Shown here one piece after another: positions 1 through 5,567 of a stretch of 7,724 bases of DNA. The DNA is from Phascolarctobacterium sp. (GTDB lineage Bacteria; Bacillota; Negativicutes; Acidaminococcales; Acidaminococcaceae): NCBI GenBank assembly GCA_022718015.1, contig JAIHZV010000048.1:1-7724 (forward strand), read 5' to 3'. Under the pieces are notes generated by a model. It did not search any database. It was not told the DNA's origin and worked only from the letters and a program-made list of their open reading frames with translations. Each line of letters starts with the position of its first letter. The stretch's first letter is position 1. The translations under genes were made by a program, and so were the position numbers.

Positions 1-307
1 TACCTTCTGCAGCCGGTTTCAGGAATACACGGCCTGCGCCGAATACACCAATGATTTCATGAGGAATGGTAGTACCAACCAGCGGTACAGTAACCAGGTT
101 TTTCTTAGCGTCTTCAACGCCTTTGCGAATAGCTTCAGGAACCTCTGCAGCTTTACCCAGGCCCATGCCTACATGACCATTTTCATCACCTACAACAACA
201 AGTGCAGCGAAGGAGAAACGACGTCCGCCTTTAACAACCTTAGCAACACGGTTGATGAAAACGACTCTTTCTTGTAATTCGTTTTCTTTATTTTCGAAGT
301 TCGCCAC
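1..307 (-). CDS. rpsE: Small-subunit ribosomal protein S5 (uS5), 5' part; 3' end outside window
   Basis: Binds 16S rRNA near the decoding region and, with S3 and S4, lines the mRNA entry; its mutations give spectinomycin resistance or ribosomal ambiguity. 102 complete codons are visible out of about 165. Recognised by LQERVVFINRVAKVVKGGRR (11-30), FSFAALVVVGD (31-41), GHVGMGLGKAAEVPEAIRKG (44-63) and TTIPHEIIGVFGAGRVFLKP. The N-terminal double-stranded-RNA-binding-like domain is complete and the second domain starts before the edge. The spectinomycin loop around VVKGGRRFSF appears wild type. The start is GTG at 307, 7 nt after AAGGAGG (321-315), and the frame stays open to base 1. No stop is expected before the window ends. 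Confidence 0.98.
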   Translation of the reverse strand, partial: MANFENKENELQERVVFINRVAKVVKGGRRFSFAALVVVGDENGHVGMGLGKAAEVPEAIRKGVEDAKKNLVTVPLVGTTIPHEIIGVFGAGRVFLKPAAEG

Positions 308-324
308 TTTATTTCCTCCTTCTC

Positions 325-687
325 TTAGAATACCAGGCCAGCTTCGCGAGCAGCTTCAGCCAGGGCAGCTACACGACCATGGTACAGATAACCACCACGA
401 TCAAATACAACTTCTTTAACACCCTTAGCCAGTGCAGCTTCAGCGATTGCTTTGCCTACAGCTTTAGCAGCCTCAATGTTGCCGCCGTAGTTTTCTTTCA
501 GATCTTTTTGAACGGTGCTAGCAGCAGCGATGGTTTCGCCGGTCTCATCGTTAATTACCTGAGCATAAATGTTGGTCAGGGAACGGTATACGTTCAAACG
601 AGGTCTTTCTGCTGTACCGATAATATATCTACGAGAACGGAGATGACGTTTTTGACGTTTCTCGTTTTTATCAACTCTGTTAAGCAA
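325..687 (-). CDS. rplR: Large-subunit ribosomal protein L18 (uL18)
   Basis: Binds 5S rRNA with L5 and L25-type proteins and helps anchor it in the central protuberance. 120 residues from the chosen TTG, the family norm. It has a basic N-terminal tail NRVDKNEKRQKRHLRSRR, then RPRLNVYRSLTNIYAQVIND, the GGNIEAAKAVGKAIAEAALAKGV helix, and the highly conserved end FDRGGYLYHGRVAALAEAAREAGL. A frame three codons longer begins with GTG at 696, but that GTG shares bases with the ribosome-binding site AGAAGGGAG (704-696); the TTG at 687 has 8 nt spacing and is preferred. The exact start is less certain than the identity. It is followed by rpsE after 17 nt. Confidence 0.97.
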   Translation of the reverse strand: MLNRVDKNEKRQKRHLRSRRYIIGTAERPRLNVYRSLTNIYAQVINDETGETIAAASTVQKDLKENYGGNIEAAKAVGKAIAEAALAKGVKEVVFDRGGYLYHGRVAALAEAAREAGLVF

Positions 688-695
688 GAGTTTCA

Positions 696-704
696 CTCCC
701 TTCT
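696..704 (-). promoter_or_regulatory. Ribosome-binding site that decides the rplR start
   Basis: AGAAGGGAG on the minus strand runs directly into an in-frame GTG (696-694), and lies 8 nt before an in-frame TTG (687-685). Spacing favours the TTG, which would be the second TTG start in the window. Confidence 0.7.
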
Positions 705-712
705 TTTAGAAA

Positions 713-1261
713 TTATTTTTTGCCTTTCGCGCCAGCTTTACCAATCTTACGACGAACATGTTCGCCCTCGTAACGGATACCTTTACCTTTGTAAGGTTCA
801 GGCGGACGCAAAGTACGGATTTCAGCAGCTACAGCACCTACTACTTCTTTATCAGCACCGCTAACAACGATTTTGTTCGGAGCGGGAACTTCAAAAGTAA
901 TACCAGCAGGCGGCTCTTTTACAACCGGGTGAGAGAAACCCAGAGTGAAGTTAATGTTTTGGCCTTGCTTAGCAGCACGGTAGCCAACGCCATTAATTTC
1001 CAGAGATTTGCTGAAGCCTTGGGTTACACCAATGATCATGTTGTTGATCAGGGTACGGGACAGACCATGCAGAGAACGGTTTTCCTTCTCATCATCCGGA
1101 CGCTCAACGGTGATTACACCGTTGTCCATGGTCAATTTCATGTTTTTATTGATTTGGCGAGCTAATTCGCCTTTAGGACCTTTAACGGTCACGTGATTAT
1201 CTTCAATAGTAACTGTTACACCAGCGGGAACAGTAATTGGCATCTTACCAATTCTAGACAC
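713..1261 (-). CDS. rplF: Large-subunit ribosomal protein L6 (uL6)
   Basis: Two-domain protein at the base of the L7/L12 stalk, near the sarcin-ricin loop and elongation-factor site; binds 23S helix 97. 182 residues, normal for Gram-positive bacteria. The two related alpha/beta domains are visible: N-terminal MSRIGKMPITVPAGV, VTVKGPKGEL (25-34) and RSLHGLSRTLINNMIIGVTQGF (62-83), then C-terminal LEINGVGYRAA (88-98), GFSHPV and RPPEPYKGKGIRYEGE (152-167) with the basic tail KAGAKGKK. The RPPEPYKGKGIRY signature is complete. The start is GTG at 1261, 9 nt after AGGAGG. There are 25 nt to the chosen rplR start. Confidence 0.99.
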   Translation of the reverse strand: MSRIGKMPITVPAGVTVTIEDNHVTVKGPKGELARQINKNMKLTMDNGVITVERPDDEKENRSLHGLSRTLINNMIIGVTQGFSKSLEINGVGYRAAKQGQNINFTLGFSHPVVKEPPAGITFEVPAPNKIVVSGADKEVVGAVAAEIRTLRPPEPYKGKGIRYEGEHVRRKIGKAGAKGKK

Positions 1262-1288
1262 GTACGAGCACCTCCTATCTTTTTAGTA

Positions 1289-1687
1289 TTACCATACGTA
1301 TGCAAGAACTTCGCCGCCCAAGCCTGCTTTACGAGCAGCTTTGTCGGTCATCAAGCCTTGGGAAGTAGAAATTAATGCGATACCCAGACCTCCGAGGACT
1401 CTAGGCAGTTGGTCTTTTTGAGAGTATACTCTCAGACCAGGTTTGGAAATACGTTTAATACCGGAGATAACTTTCTCTTTGTTTGCACCGTATTTCAGGC
1501 TGACGCGGATAACATTTTGTTTGCTGTCAGCAATAACTTCGAAATCTTTAATGAAACCTTCGGCTTTCAGGATTTCTGCAATAGCAACTTTAATCTTGCT
1601 GCCGGGGATTTCAACTTTATCATGATGAACTGAATTTGCATTACGAATACGAGTAAGCATATCAGCAATCGGGTCAGTCATTACCAT
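1289..1687 (-). CDS. rpsH: Small-subunit ribosomal protein S8 (uS8)
   Basis: Primary binder of 16S rRNA helix 21 in the platform; in E. coli it also represses the spc operon by binding mRNA at rplE. 132 residues, standard. Signatures are MTDPIADMLTRIRNAN near the start, IPGSKIKVAIAEILK, GIKRISKPGLRVY, LGGLGIALISTSQGLMTD (98-115) and the C-terminal RKAGLGGEVLAYVW. The ISTSxG rRNA-binding motif is intact. Two in-frame ATG codons are close together (1687 and 1681); the first is 10 nt and the second 16 nt from AAGGAGG, so the first is chosen, giving the MVMTDP start common in Bacillota. There are 27 nt to rplF. Confidence 0.98.
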   Translation of the reverse strand: MVMTDPIADMLTRIRNANSVHHDKVEIPGSKIKVAIAEILKAEGFIKDFEVIADSKQNVIRVSLKYGANKEKVISGIKRISKPGLRVYSQKDQLPRVLGGLGIALISTSQGLMTDKAARKAGLGGEVLAYVW

Positions 1688-1718
1688 ACTTAAATACCCT
1701 CCTTCCTTGTTGTCTGTA

Positions 1719-1904
1719 TTACCAGCTTGCTTTAGTTACGCCCGGAATAGCTCCTTTGTAAGCATATTCACGGAAGCAGATACGGCAGAGGCCAAATTTA
1801 CGCATATAGCCATGAGGTCTGCCGCAGACTTTGCAGCGGTTATAATGGCGAACTTCAAATTTCGGTTCACCTTTCCATTTTTCGATCAGGGCTTTTTTAG
1901 CCAA
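1719..1904 (-). CDS. rpsZ: Small-subunit ribosomal protein S14, zinc-binding type Z (uS14)
   Basis: Head protein of the 30S subunit next to S3 and S10. 61 residues, the short zinc form; zinc-free S14 proteins are about 89-101 residues. Cys24, Cys27, Cys40 and Cys43 form the CxxC...CxxC zinc site (CKVC and CRIC), followed by FREYAYKGAIPGVTKASW, the standard C terminus. The start is TTG at 1904, 6-7 nt after GAGGAGGG; it is the only start that yields the family N terminus AKKALIEKW, though its first codon is weak for such an abundant protein. It sits between rplE and rpsH as usual. Some databases use rpsN for this gene. Confidence 0.98.
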   Translation of the reverse strand: MAKKALIEKWKGEPKFEVRHYNRCKVCGRPHGYMRKFGLCRICFREYAYKGAIPGVTKASW

Positions 1905-1920
1905 TGTGTTCCCTCCTCAC

Positions 1921-2466
1921 TTATGCGCCGAACGGCATTCCGAGGAGTTTGAGCAGCTCTCTAGCTTCCTCGTCTGTCTTAGCGGTAGTCACAATGATGA
2001 TATCCATGCCACGAACTTTGTCGATCTTATCATATTCGATTTCCGGGAAAATCAATTGTTCTTTCAGACCCAGTGCGTAGTTGCCGCGGCCGTCGAATGC
2101 AGAAGCACTTACACCACGGAAGTCACGTACGCGCGGAAGAGCGAGATTCATCAGTTTATCAAGGAAATAGTACATACGGTCACCACGCAGGGTTACTTTA
2201 GCACCCAGAGGCATACCTTGACGTACTTTGAAAGCTGCGATGGATTTTTTAGCTTTGGTGATAACAGGTTTTTGACCTGCGATCATGGTCATATCAGCAA
2301 CTGCGCTCTCCAGAGCTTTGCTGTTGCCTACTGCTTCGCCAACACCCATGTTGATGACAACTTTCTCGATTTTAGGGATTTCCATTACGTTTTTATATTG
2401 GAATTTATCATGAAGAGCTTTAGCTACTTCAGATACATATTTTTCTTGCAATCTGGTCTTTGCCAT
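1921..2466 (-). CDS. rplE: Large-subunit ribosomal protein L5 (uL5)
   Basis: Binds 5S rRNA and 23S helix 84 in the central protuberance, touches P-site tRNA and forms bridge B1b with S13. 181 residues, within the usual 178-181. Landmarks are LQEKYVSEVAKAL, IPKIEKVVINMGVGEA (30-45), GQKPVITKAKKSIAAFKVRQGMPLGAKVTLRG, the FLDKLMNLALPRVRDFRGV segment, FDGRGNYALGLKEQLIFPEI and GMDIIIVTTAKTDEEARELL. The ATG at 2466 is 9 nt after AAAGGAGG. In E. coli the S8 operator of the spc operon overlaps this start; I could not recognise a mimic of the S8 rRNA site here, though I cannot fold the RNA. It is followed after 16 nt by the S14 gene. Confidence 0.99.
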   Translation of the reverse strand: MAKTRLQEKYVSEVAKALHDKFQYKNVMEIPKIEKVVINMGVGEAVGNSKALESAVADMTMIAGQKPVITKAKKSIAAFKVRQGMPLGAKVTLRGDRMYYFLDKLMNLALPRVRDFRGVSASAFDGRGNYALGLKEQLIFPEIEYDKIDKVRGMDIIIVTTAKTDEEARELLKLLGMPFGA

Positions 2467-2493
2467 TCAGTTATTTCCTCCTTTCCCGGAAAA

Positions 2494-2823
2494 TTATTTA
2501 TCGATTACTTCACCGCATTTTTTGCAGGTTCTTACGAATGCACCAGCAACTTCGGTCTTTTTAATACGGGTAGCTTTTTTGCAAGCCGGGCATACCAGCA
2601 TTACTTTAGAGGAAGCAAGCGGAGCTTCTTTAGTAATGATGCCGCCTTGAGGATTTGCCTGAGACGGTTTGGTATGACGTTTTACTTTATTTACGCCTTC
2701 AACAACCACTTTGGCTTTCTTAGGCAGAGCTTCAACGATCTTACCTTGTTTGCCCTTATCCTTACCGGACAGAACAAGAACGGTATCGCCTTTTTTAACA
2801 TGCAGCTTTACAGCATTTGCCAT
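2494..2823 (-). CDS. rplX: Large-subunit ribosomal protein L24 (uL24), four-cysteine type
   Basis: Assembly initiator protein that binds the 5' region of 23S rRNA and ends up near the tunnel exit. 109 residues. The N-terminal KOW motif is VKKGDTVLVLSGKDKGKQGKI (9-29), followed by VEGVNKVKRHTKPSQANPQGG. The C-terminal third carries CPAC (78-81) and CKKC (100-103), four cysteines placed like a zinc ribbon; E. coli-type L24 lacks a full set, while many Bacillota and other lineages have it. Zinc binding is an inference from spacing. The ATG at 2823 is 10 nt after AAGGAGG. It lies 27 nt before rplE. Confidence 0.98.
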   Translation of the reverse strand: MANAVKLHVKKGDTVLVLSGKDKGKQGKIVEALPKKAKVVVEGVNKVKRHTKPSQANPQGGIITKEAPLASSKVMLVCPACKKATRIKKTEVAGAFVRTCKKCGEVIDK

Positions 2824-2861
2824 GTCAAGAACACCTCCTTACAGTGCGTTATCTAAATTTC

Positions 2862-3230
2862 TTACAGCACTTCCGGTGCCAGAGAAATGATTTTCATGAA
2901 GTCTTTTTCACGGAGTTCGCGAGCAACAGGCCCAAAAATACGGGTGCCGCGCGGGCTCTTGTCGTCTTTAATTACGACAGCAGCGTTCTCGTCAAAACGG
3001 ATGTAGGAGCCGTCAGCACGACGAACACCTTTAACGGAACGAACAACAACTGCTTTAACTACGTCGCCTTTTTTTACAACGCCACCGGGTGATGCATCTT
3101 TAACAGCACATACGATAACGTCACCGATATTAGCATATTTACGGTAAGAACCGCCTAATACACGGATACACATAACCTTCTTAGCGCCGGTGTTATCACC
3201 AACATTAAGGATAGTTTGTTGTTGTATCAT
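2862..3230 (-). CDS. rplN: Large-subunit ribosomal protein L14 (uL14)
   Basis: Beta-barrel protein on the 50S interface face that forms bridges to 16S rRNA helix 14 and is the docking site of the silencing factor RsfS. 122 residues, the exact family norm. Recognised by MIQQQTILNVGDNTGAK, CIRVLGGSYRKYANIGDVI, KKGDVVKAVVVR, GSYIRFDENAAVVI, PRGTRIFGPVARELR and KIISLAPEVL. The ATG at 3230 follows AAGGGAGGG by 6 nt. In E. coli this gene is the first of the spc operon and has its own promoter; here the short gap leaves no room for one, and I see none in the end of rpsQ. There are 38 nt to rplX. Confidence 0.99.
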   Translation of the reverse strand: MIQQQTILNVGDNTGAKKVMCIRVLGGSYRKYANIGDVIVCAVKDASPGGVVKKGDVVKAVVVRSVKGVRRADGSYIRFDENAAVVIKDDKSPRGTRIFGPVARELREKDFMKIISLAPEVL

Positions 3231-3243
3231 GGATTTCCCTCCC

Positions 3244-3266
3244 TTGCCGGACTAAAACTTCGGCAA
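3244..3266 (-). other. Inverted repeat at the S10/spc junction next to the rplN ribosome-binding site
   Basis: In the mRNA sense, TTGCCG (3266-3261) and CGGCAA (3249-3244) are perfect complements separated by an 11-nt loop. The whole element fits in the 38-nt gap between the rpsQ stop and the rplN start. The last two bases of the second arm are the first two of the rplN ribosome-binding site AAGGGAGGG (3245-3237). No T-run follows, so it is not an intrinsic terminator. A six-pair stem with a large loop is only marginally stable, and function is unproven; it may be chance. Confidence 0.4.
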
Positions 3267-3268
3267 AA

Positions 3269-3529
3269 TTATTTTGCACGCTCTAAGATTTCAATAACGC
3301 GCCAGCATTTATCTTTGGACAGCGGACGAGTTTGCATAATTTCAACTACGTCGCCAACATGTGCTTCGTTATTTTCATCATGAGCTTTAAATTTAATAGT
3401 ATGTTGTACGCCTTTTTTGTACAGCGGATGCTGAACGAAACGTTCTACTGCAACTACGACAGTTTTCTGCATTTTATCGCTGACAACTTTACCAACACGG
3501 GTAACACGTGCGTTTCTTTCTTCGGTCAC
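3269..3529 (-). CDS. rpsQ: Small-subunit ribosomal protein S17 (uS17)
   Basis: Early-binding OB-fold protein that contacts 16S rRNA helices 7 and 11 in the 30S body. 86 residues from the GTG at 3529, the usual size. Signatures are RVGKVVSDKMQKTVVVAVER (11-30), HPLYKK, KAHDENNEAHVGDVV and QTRPLSKDKCWRV (66-78). A longer open frame can be read from a TTG at 3556 (95 residues), but then the AAGGAGG at 3544-3538 would be coding; it sits 8 nt before the GTG, so the shorter form is preferred and gives the common MTEERN-type N terminus. It is the last gene of the classical S10 set; the spc set begins 38 nt later with rplN. Confidence 0.96.
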   Translation of the reverse strand: MTEERNARVTRVGKVVSDKMQKTVVVAVERFVQHPLYKKGVQHTIKFKAHDENNEAHVGDVVEIMQTRPLSKDKCWRVIEILERAK

Positions 3530-3537
3530 GACTGTTT

Positions 3538-3544
3538 CCTCCTT
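3538..3544 (-). promoter_or_regulatory. Ribosome-binding site that decides the rpsQ start
   Basis: AAGGAGG on the minus strand ends 8 nt before GTG at 3529-3527. It lies inside the frame that would result from the upstream TTG at 3556, which argues that the TTG is not used. Confidence 0.88.
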
Positions 3545-3561
3545 GTTATACTTCAAAACAG

Positions 3562-3756
3562 TTAAGCCTGGAGCTCACGTTCACGCTGGATTGTTTTGAT
3601 ACGGGCAATGGATTTCTTTACCTCACGAATTTTCATCGGGTTTTCACATTGACCGGTTGCCATTTGAAAACGCAGGTTGAAGAGCTCTTCTTTCAAATCT
3701 GCCAATTTGGTGTCTAACTCAGCAGCAGACAATTCACGAATTTCTGTTGTTTTCAT
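3562..3756 (-). CDS. rpmC: Large-subunit ribosomal protein L29 (uL29)
   Basis: Small two-helix protein on the 50S surface beside L23 at the tunnel exit, part of the platform for exported-protein factors. 64 residues, standard size. Recognised by EIRELSAAELDTKLADLKEE, LFNLRFQMATGQ and ENPMKIREVKKSIARIKTIQRE, the two long charged helices and the connecting LRFQ..TGQ turn of the family. It begins within the rplP stop (TAATG). The sequence before it offers only a GGGTGGTG-like ribosome-binding site, weaker than any other in the window, so translation probably depends on ribosomes finishing rplP. Gap to rpsQ from its chosen start is 32 nt. Confidence 0.97.
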   Translation of the reverse strand: MKTTEIRELSAAELDTKLADLKEELFNLRFQMATGQCENPMKIREVKKSIARIKTIQRERELQA

Positions 3757-4208
3757 TAAGCTTCACCACCCTTTTCTTGTGCGGCAGCTTCAGCTTCCTG
3801 TTGAGCGCGAGTTACAAACTTGCATTTGATAGGCAGTTTGTGGCTAGCGAGACGCATTGCTTCTTTAGCAACTTCTTCGCTAACACCGTTCATTTCGAAC
3901 AGTACGCGACCAGGTTTAACTACTGCTACCCAGTACTCCGGAGAACCTTTACCAGAACCCATACGAGTTTCAGCAGGTTTTGCAGTAATCGGTTTATCCG
4001 GGAAAATTTGAATCCAAACTTGACCGCCACGTTTGATGTAACGAGTCATAGCAATACGAGCTGCTTCAATCTGGCGGTTGGTAATCCAAGCGGGCTCCAA
4101 AGCTACCAGACCAAAATCGCCATGAGCGATTCTGTTACCACGCATAGCGCGGCCAGTCATACGACCTCTATGTTGTTTACGATGTTTAACTCTCTTCGGT
4201 AATAACAT
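3756..4208 (-). CDS. rplP: Large-subunit ribosomal protein L16 (uL16)
   Basis: Late-assembly protein between the central protuberance and the A site, needed for correct tRNA positioning. 150 residues, a little longer than the 136-147 usual in bacteria. Signatures are MLLPKRVKHRKQHRGR, the GNRIAHGDFGLVALEP block, QIEAARIAMTRYIKRGGQVWI, and RMGSGKGSPEYWVAVVKPGR (82-101), a loop close to the A and P sites. Arg82 corresponds to the arginine that is hydroxylated in E. coli L16. The extra residues are an Ala/Glu/Gln-rich C-terminal tail (about 135-150). The ribosome-binding site AAAGGAGG (4227-4220) lies inside rpsC, 11 nt from the ATG. The TAA stop overlaps the ATG of rpmC by one base. Confidence 0.98.
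   Translation of the reverse strand: MLLPKRVKHRKQHRGRMTGRAMRGNRIAHGDFGLVALEPAWITNRQIEAARIAMTRYIKRGGQVWIQIFPDKPITAKPAETRMGSGKGSPEYWVAVVKPGRVLFEMNGVSEEVAKEAMRLASHKLPIKCKFVTRAQQEAEAAAQEKGGEA
3757..3772 (-). promoter_or_regulatory. Weak ribosome-binding region at the rplP/rpmC overlap
   Basis: Reading the minus strand, GGGTGGTG is followed by about 7-8 nt and then TAATG, where the rplP stop and rpmC start share one base. The usual AAGGAGG core is absent here although nearly every other gene in the window has it. Inference: rpmC initiates mainly by termination-reinitiation after rplP. Confidence 0.55.
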
Positions 4209-4214
4209 GTCTGA

Positions 4215-4880
4215 TTATGCCTCCTTTGCCGGAGCAGCTTTAACTGCTTCTTTTTCAGGAAGAACTTCGCCTTTGTAAATCCATACCTTAATGCCGATGC
4301 GGCCATAAGTGGTATGAGCTTCTGCAGTGCCATAATCGATGTTAGCACGCAGAGTATGCAGAGGAATGCTGCCTTCACGATAGGATTCGCTACGAGCGAT
4401 TTCAGCACCGCCGAGACGACCGCCGCAGGTAATTTTGATACCTTTAGCACCCATACGCATGGTACGGCCAACACATTGTTTCATAGCACGACGGAAAGCG
4501 ATACGGCGTTCCAGTTGAGCTGCGATATTCTCTGCAACCAAGGTTGCGTCCATATCCGGGGTTTTAACTTCTACGATATTGATGTCGATAGCGCTTTCAG
4601 TCATTTTCTTCAGGTCGGATTTCAGCAGTTCAATGTTGCTGCCTTGACGACCGATTACCATACCAGGTTTAGCAGTATGGATGGAAATGCGGGCTTTGTT
4701 GGATGCGCGTTCGATTTCTACTTTAGAAATGCCGGACAGGAACAGTTTTTCTTTAATAAATTCACGGATTTTGATATCTTCTAACAAGAATTTCTCATAG
4801 TCTTTATCAGCGTACCATTTGGAATCCCAGCCTTTGATAACGCCAACACGGAGACCATGCGGATTAACTTTTTGACCCAC
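4215..4880 (-). CDS. rpsC: Small-subunit ribosomal protein S3 (uS3)
   Basis: Head protein of the 30S subunit lining the mRNA entry channel; with S4 and S5 it gives the ribosome its mRNA helicase activity. 221 residues, normal. Order: N-terminal GQKVNPHGLRVG; KH type-2 RNA-binding domain at about 38-107 with GMVIGRQGSNIE (73-84), whose GRQG loop is the nucleic-acid contact; then the C-terminal S3 domain with RRIAFRRAMKQ, GAKGIKITCGGRLGGAEIAR, EGSIPLHTLRA and DYGTAEAHTTYGRIGIKVWIYKGE. It ends in a short Ala/Lys/Glu tail. The start is GTG at 4880, 8 nt behind AAGGAGGG. The last sense codons carry the ribosome-binding site of rplP, which begins 6 nt after the stop, so coupling is likely. Confidence 0.99.
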   Translation of the reverse strand: MGQKVNPHGLRVGVIKGWDSKWYADKDYEKFLLEDIKIREFIKEKLFLSGISKVEIERASNKARISIHTAKPGMVIGRQGSNIELLKSDLKKMTESAIDINIVEVKTPDMDATLVAENIAAQLERRIAFRRAMKQCVGRTMRMGAKGIKITCGGRLGGAEIARSESYREGSIPLHTLRANIDYGTAEAHTTYGRIGIKVWIYKGEVLPEKEAVKAAPAKEA

Positions 4881-4907
4881 TATCTTTTCCCTCCTTCTGA
4901 CGGGATA

Positions 4908-5240
4908 TTATTTTTCTTTAACTGCTACAGTTACGTGGCTAGAACGTTTCAGAATTTTGAAAGCCTGTCCACGGGAACGCGGATGAATACGTTTCATGGT
5001 CGGACCTTGATCTACTGCACAGTAGGATACGATCAGGTTGTCCACGTTCATGTCAAAGTTGTGCTCTGCGTTTGCTACAGCACTGCGCAGAACTTTCTCG
5101 ATTACCTCAGAACCAACCTTCGGGGTGTATTTGAGGATCGCGAATGCTTCACCAACGGATTTACCGCGGATGAGGTTGATTACGATGCGCAGTTTGCGCG
5201 GCGCAATACGGATATATTTTGCAATTGCCTTTGCTTCCAT
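4908..5240 (-). CDS. rplV: Large-subunit ribosomal protein L22 (uL22)
   Basis: Contacts all 23S rRNA domains; its long beta-hairpin forms, with L4, the narrowest part of the nascent-peptide tunnel. 110 residues, usual length. Landmarks are AIAKYIRIAPRKLRIVINLIRG at the N terminus, LRSAVANAEHN (51-61), and the hairpin at about 77-102 with GPTMKRIHPRSRGQAF and KRSSHVTV. The hairpin carries no obvious insertion or deletion of the sort seen in macrolide-resistant mutants. The ATG at 5240 follows AAAGGGGG (5256-5249) by 8 nt, a ribosome-binding site with one mismatch from the AAAGGAGG used by its neighbours. There are 27 nt to rpsC. Confidence 0.98.
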   Translation of the reverse strand: MEAKAIAKYIRIAPRKLRIVINLIRGKSVGEAFAILKYTPKVGSEVIEKVLRSAVANAEHNFDMNVDNLIVSYCAVDQGPTMKRIHPRSRGQAFKILKRSSHVTVAVKEK

Positions 5241-5260
5241 TGTTTGGTCCCCCTTTCCCC

Positions 5261-5536
5261 TTATTTTAAGCCGGTGGTCTTATCTGCGTGACCTTTGTAA
5301 GTACGAGTAGGAGCGAATTCTCCCAGTTTGTGGCCTACCATATCCTCGGTAATGAATACCGGAACATGTTTGCGTCCGTCATGAACCGCAATGGTGTGAC
5401 CAACGAAAGACGGAATAATAGTAGAGCTGCGAGACCAGGTCTTTACAACTTTTTTATCATTAGCGGCATTAAGCACGTCAATTTTTTTCAACAGACTTGC
5501 ATGGACGAAAGGTCCTTTTTTAACTGATCTGGACAC
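5261..5536 (-). CDS. rpsS: Small-subunit ribosomal protein S19 (uS19)
   Basis: Binds 16S rRNA in the head of the 30S subunit together with S13, next to the A-site tRNA and the B1 inter-subunit bridges. 91 residues, typical. Signature pieces are SRSVKKGPFV (2-11), KTWSRSSTIIP (33-43), GHTIAVHDGRKHVPVFI (47-63) and MVGHKLGEFAPTRTYKGH (67-84). The start is GTG at 5536, 8 nt after AAAGGAGG; no ATG alternative fits. The C terminus KGHADKTTGLK is short and without extension. It lies 31 nt after rplB and 20 nt before rplV. Confidence 0.98.
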   Translation of the reverse strand: MSRSVKKGPFVHASLLKKIDVLNAANDKKVVKTWSRSSTIIPSFVGHTIAVHDGRKHVPVFITEDMVGHKLGEFAPTRTYKGHADKTTGLK

Positions 5537-5567
5537 TAGGTTAGCCTCCTTTCCTTATCCTGTTTAA

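Noticed and set aside
1293..1302. Perfect 10-bp palindrome CATACGTATG at the end of rpsH
   Set aside because: It encodes the conserved AYVW C terminus of S8, so protein constraint explains it; it is too short and loop-less for an RNA hairpin.
1841..1846. TATAAT on the plus strand inside the S14 gene
   Set aside because: No -35-like sequence at the right distance upstream and no plus-strand gene for it to serve.
2482..2492. TTTCC-C-GGAAA symmetry in the rplX-rplE gap, considered as an S8 operator or hairpin
   Set aside because: A one-base loop cannot form a normal hairpin, and the structure does not resemble the S8 binding site of 16S helix 21 as far as can be judged by eye.
2822..2827. TTGACA on the minus strand at the rplX start, a possible -35 element
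   Set aside because: Bases 16-18 nt downstream (around CTGCAT) do not resemble a TATAAT -10 element, and the position inside a tight operon makes chance more likely.
1906..2856. A 316-codon open frame on the plus strand opposite rplE and rplX
   Set aside because: It lies wholly antisense to two unmistakable ribosomal genes. Its product is Phe/Ser-rich with no domain I recognise, as expected from the complement of biased r-protein codons, and its start has no ribosome-binding site.
4157..4474. A 105-codon minus-strand frame overlapping rpsC and rplP in another frame
   Set aside because: The overlapped frame of rpsC matches S3 throughout; the alternative product is hydrophobic then lysine-rich, with no plausible initiation signal.
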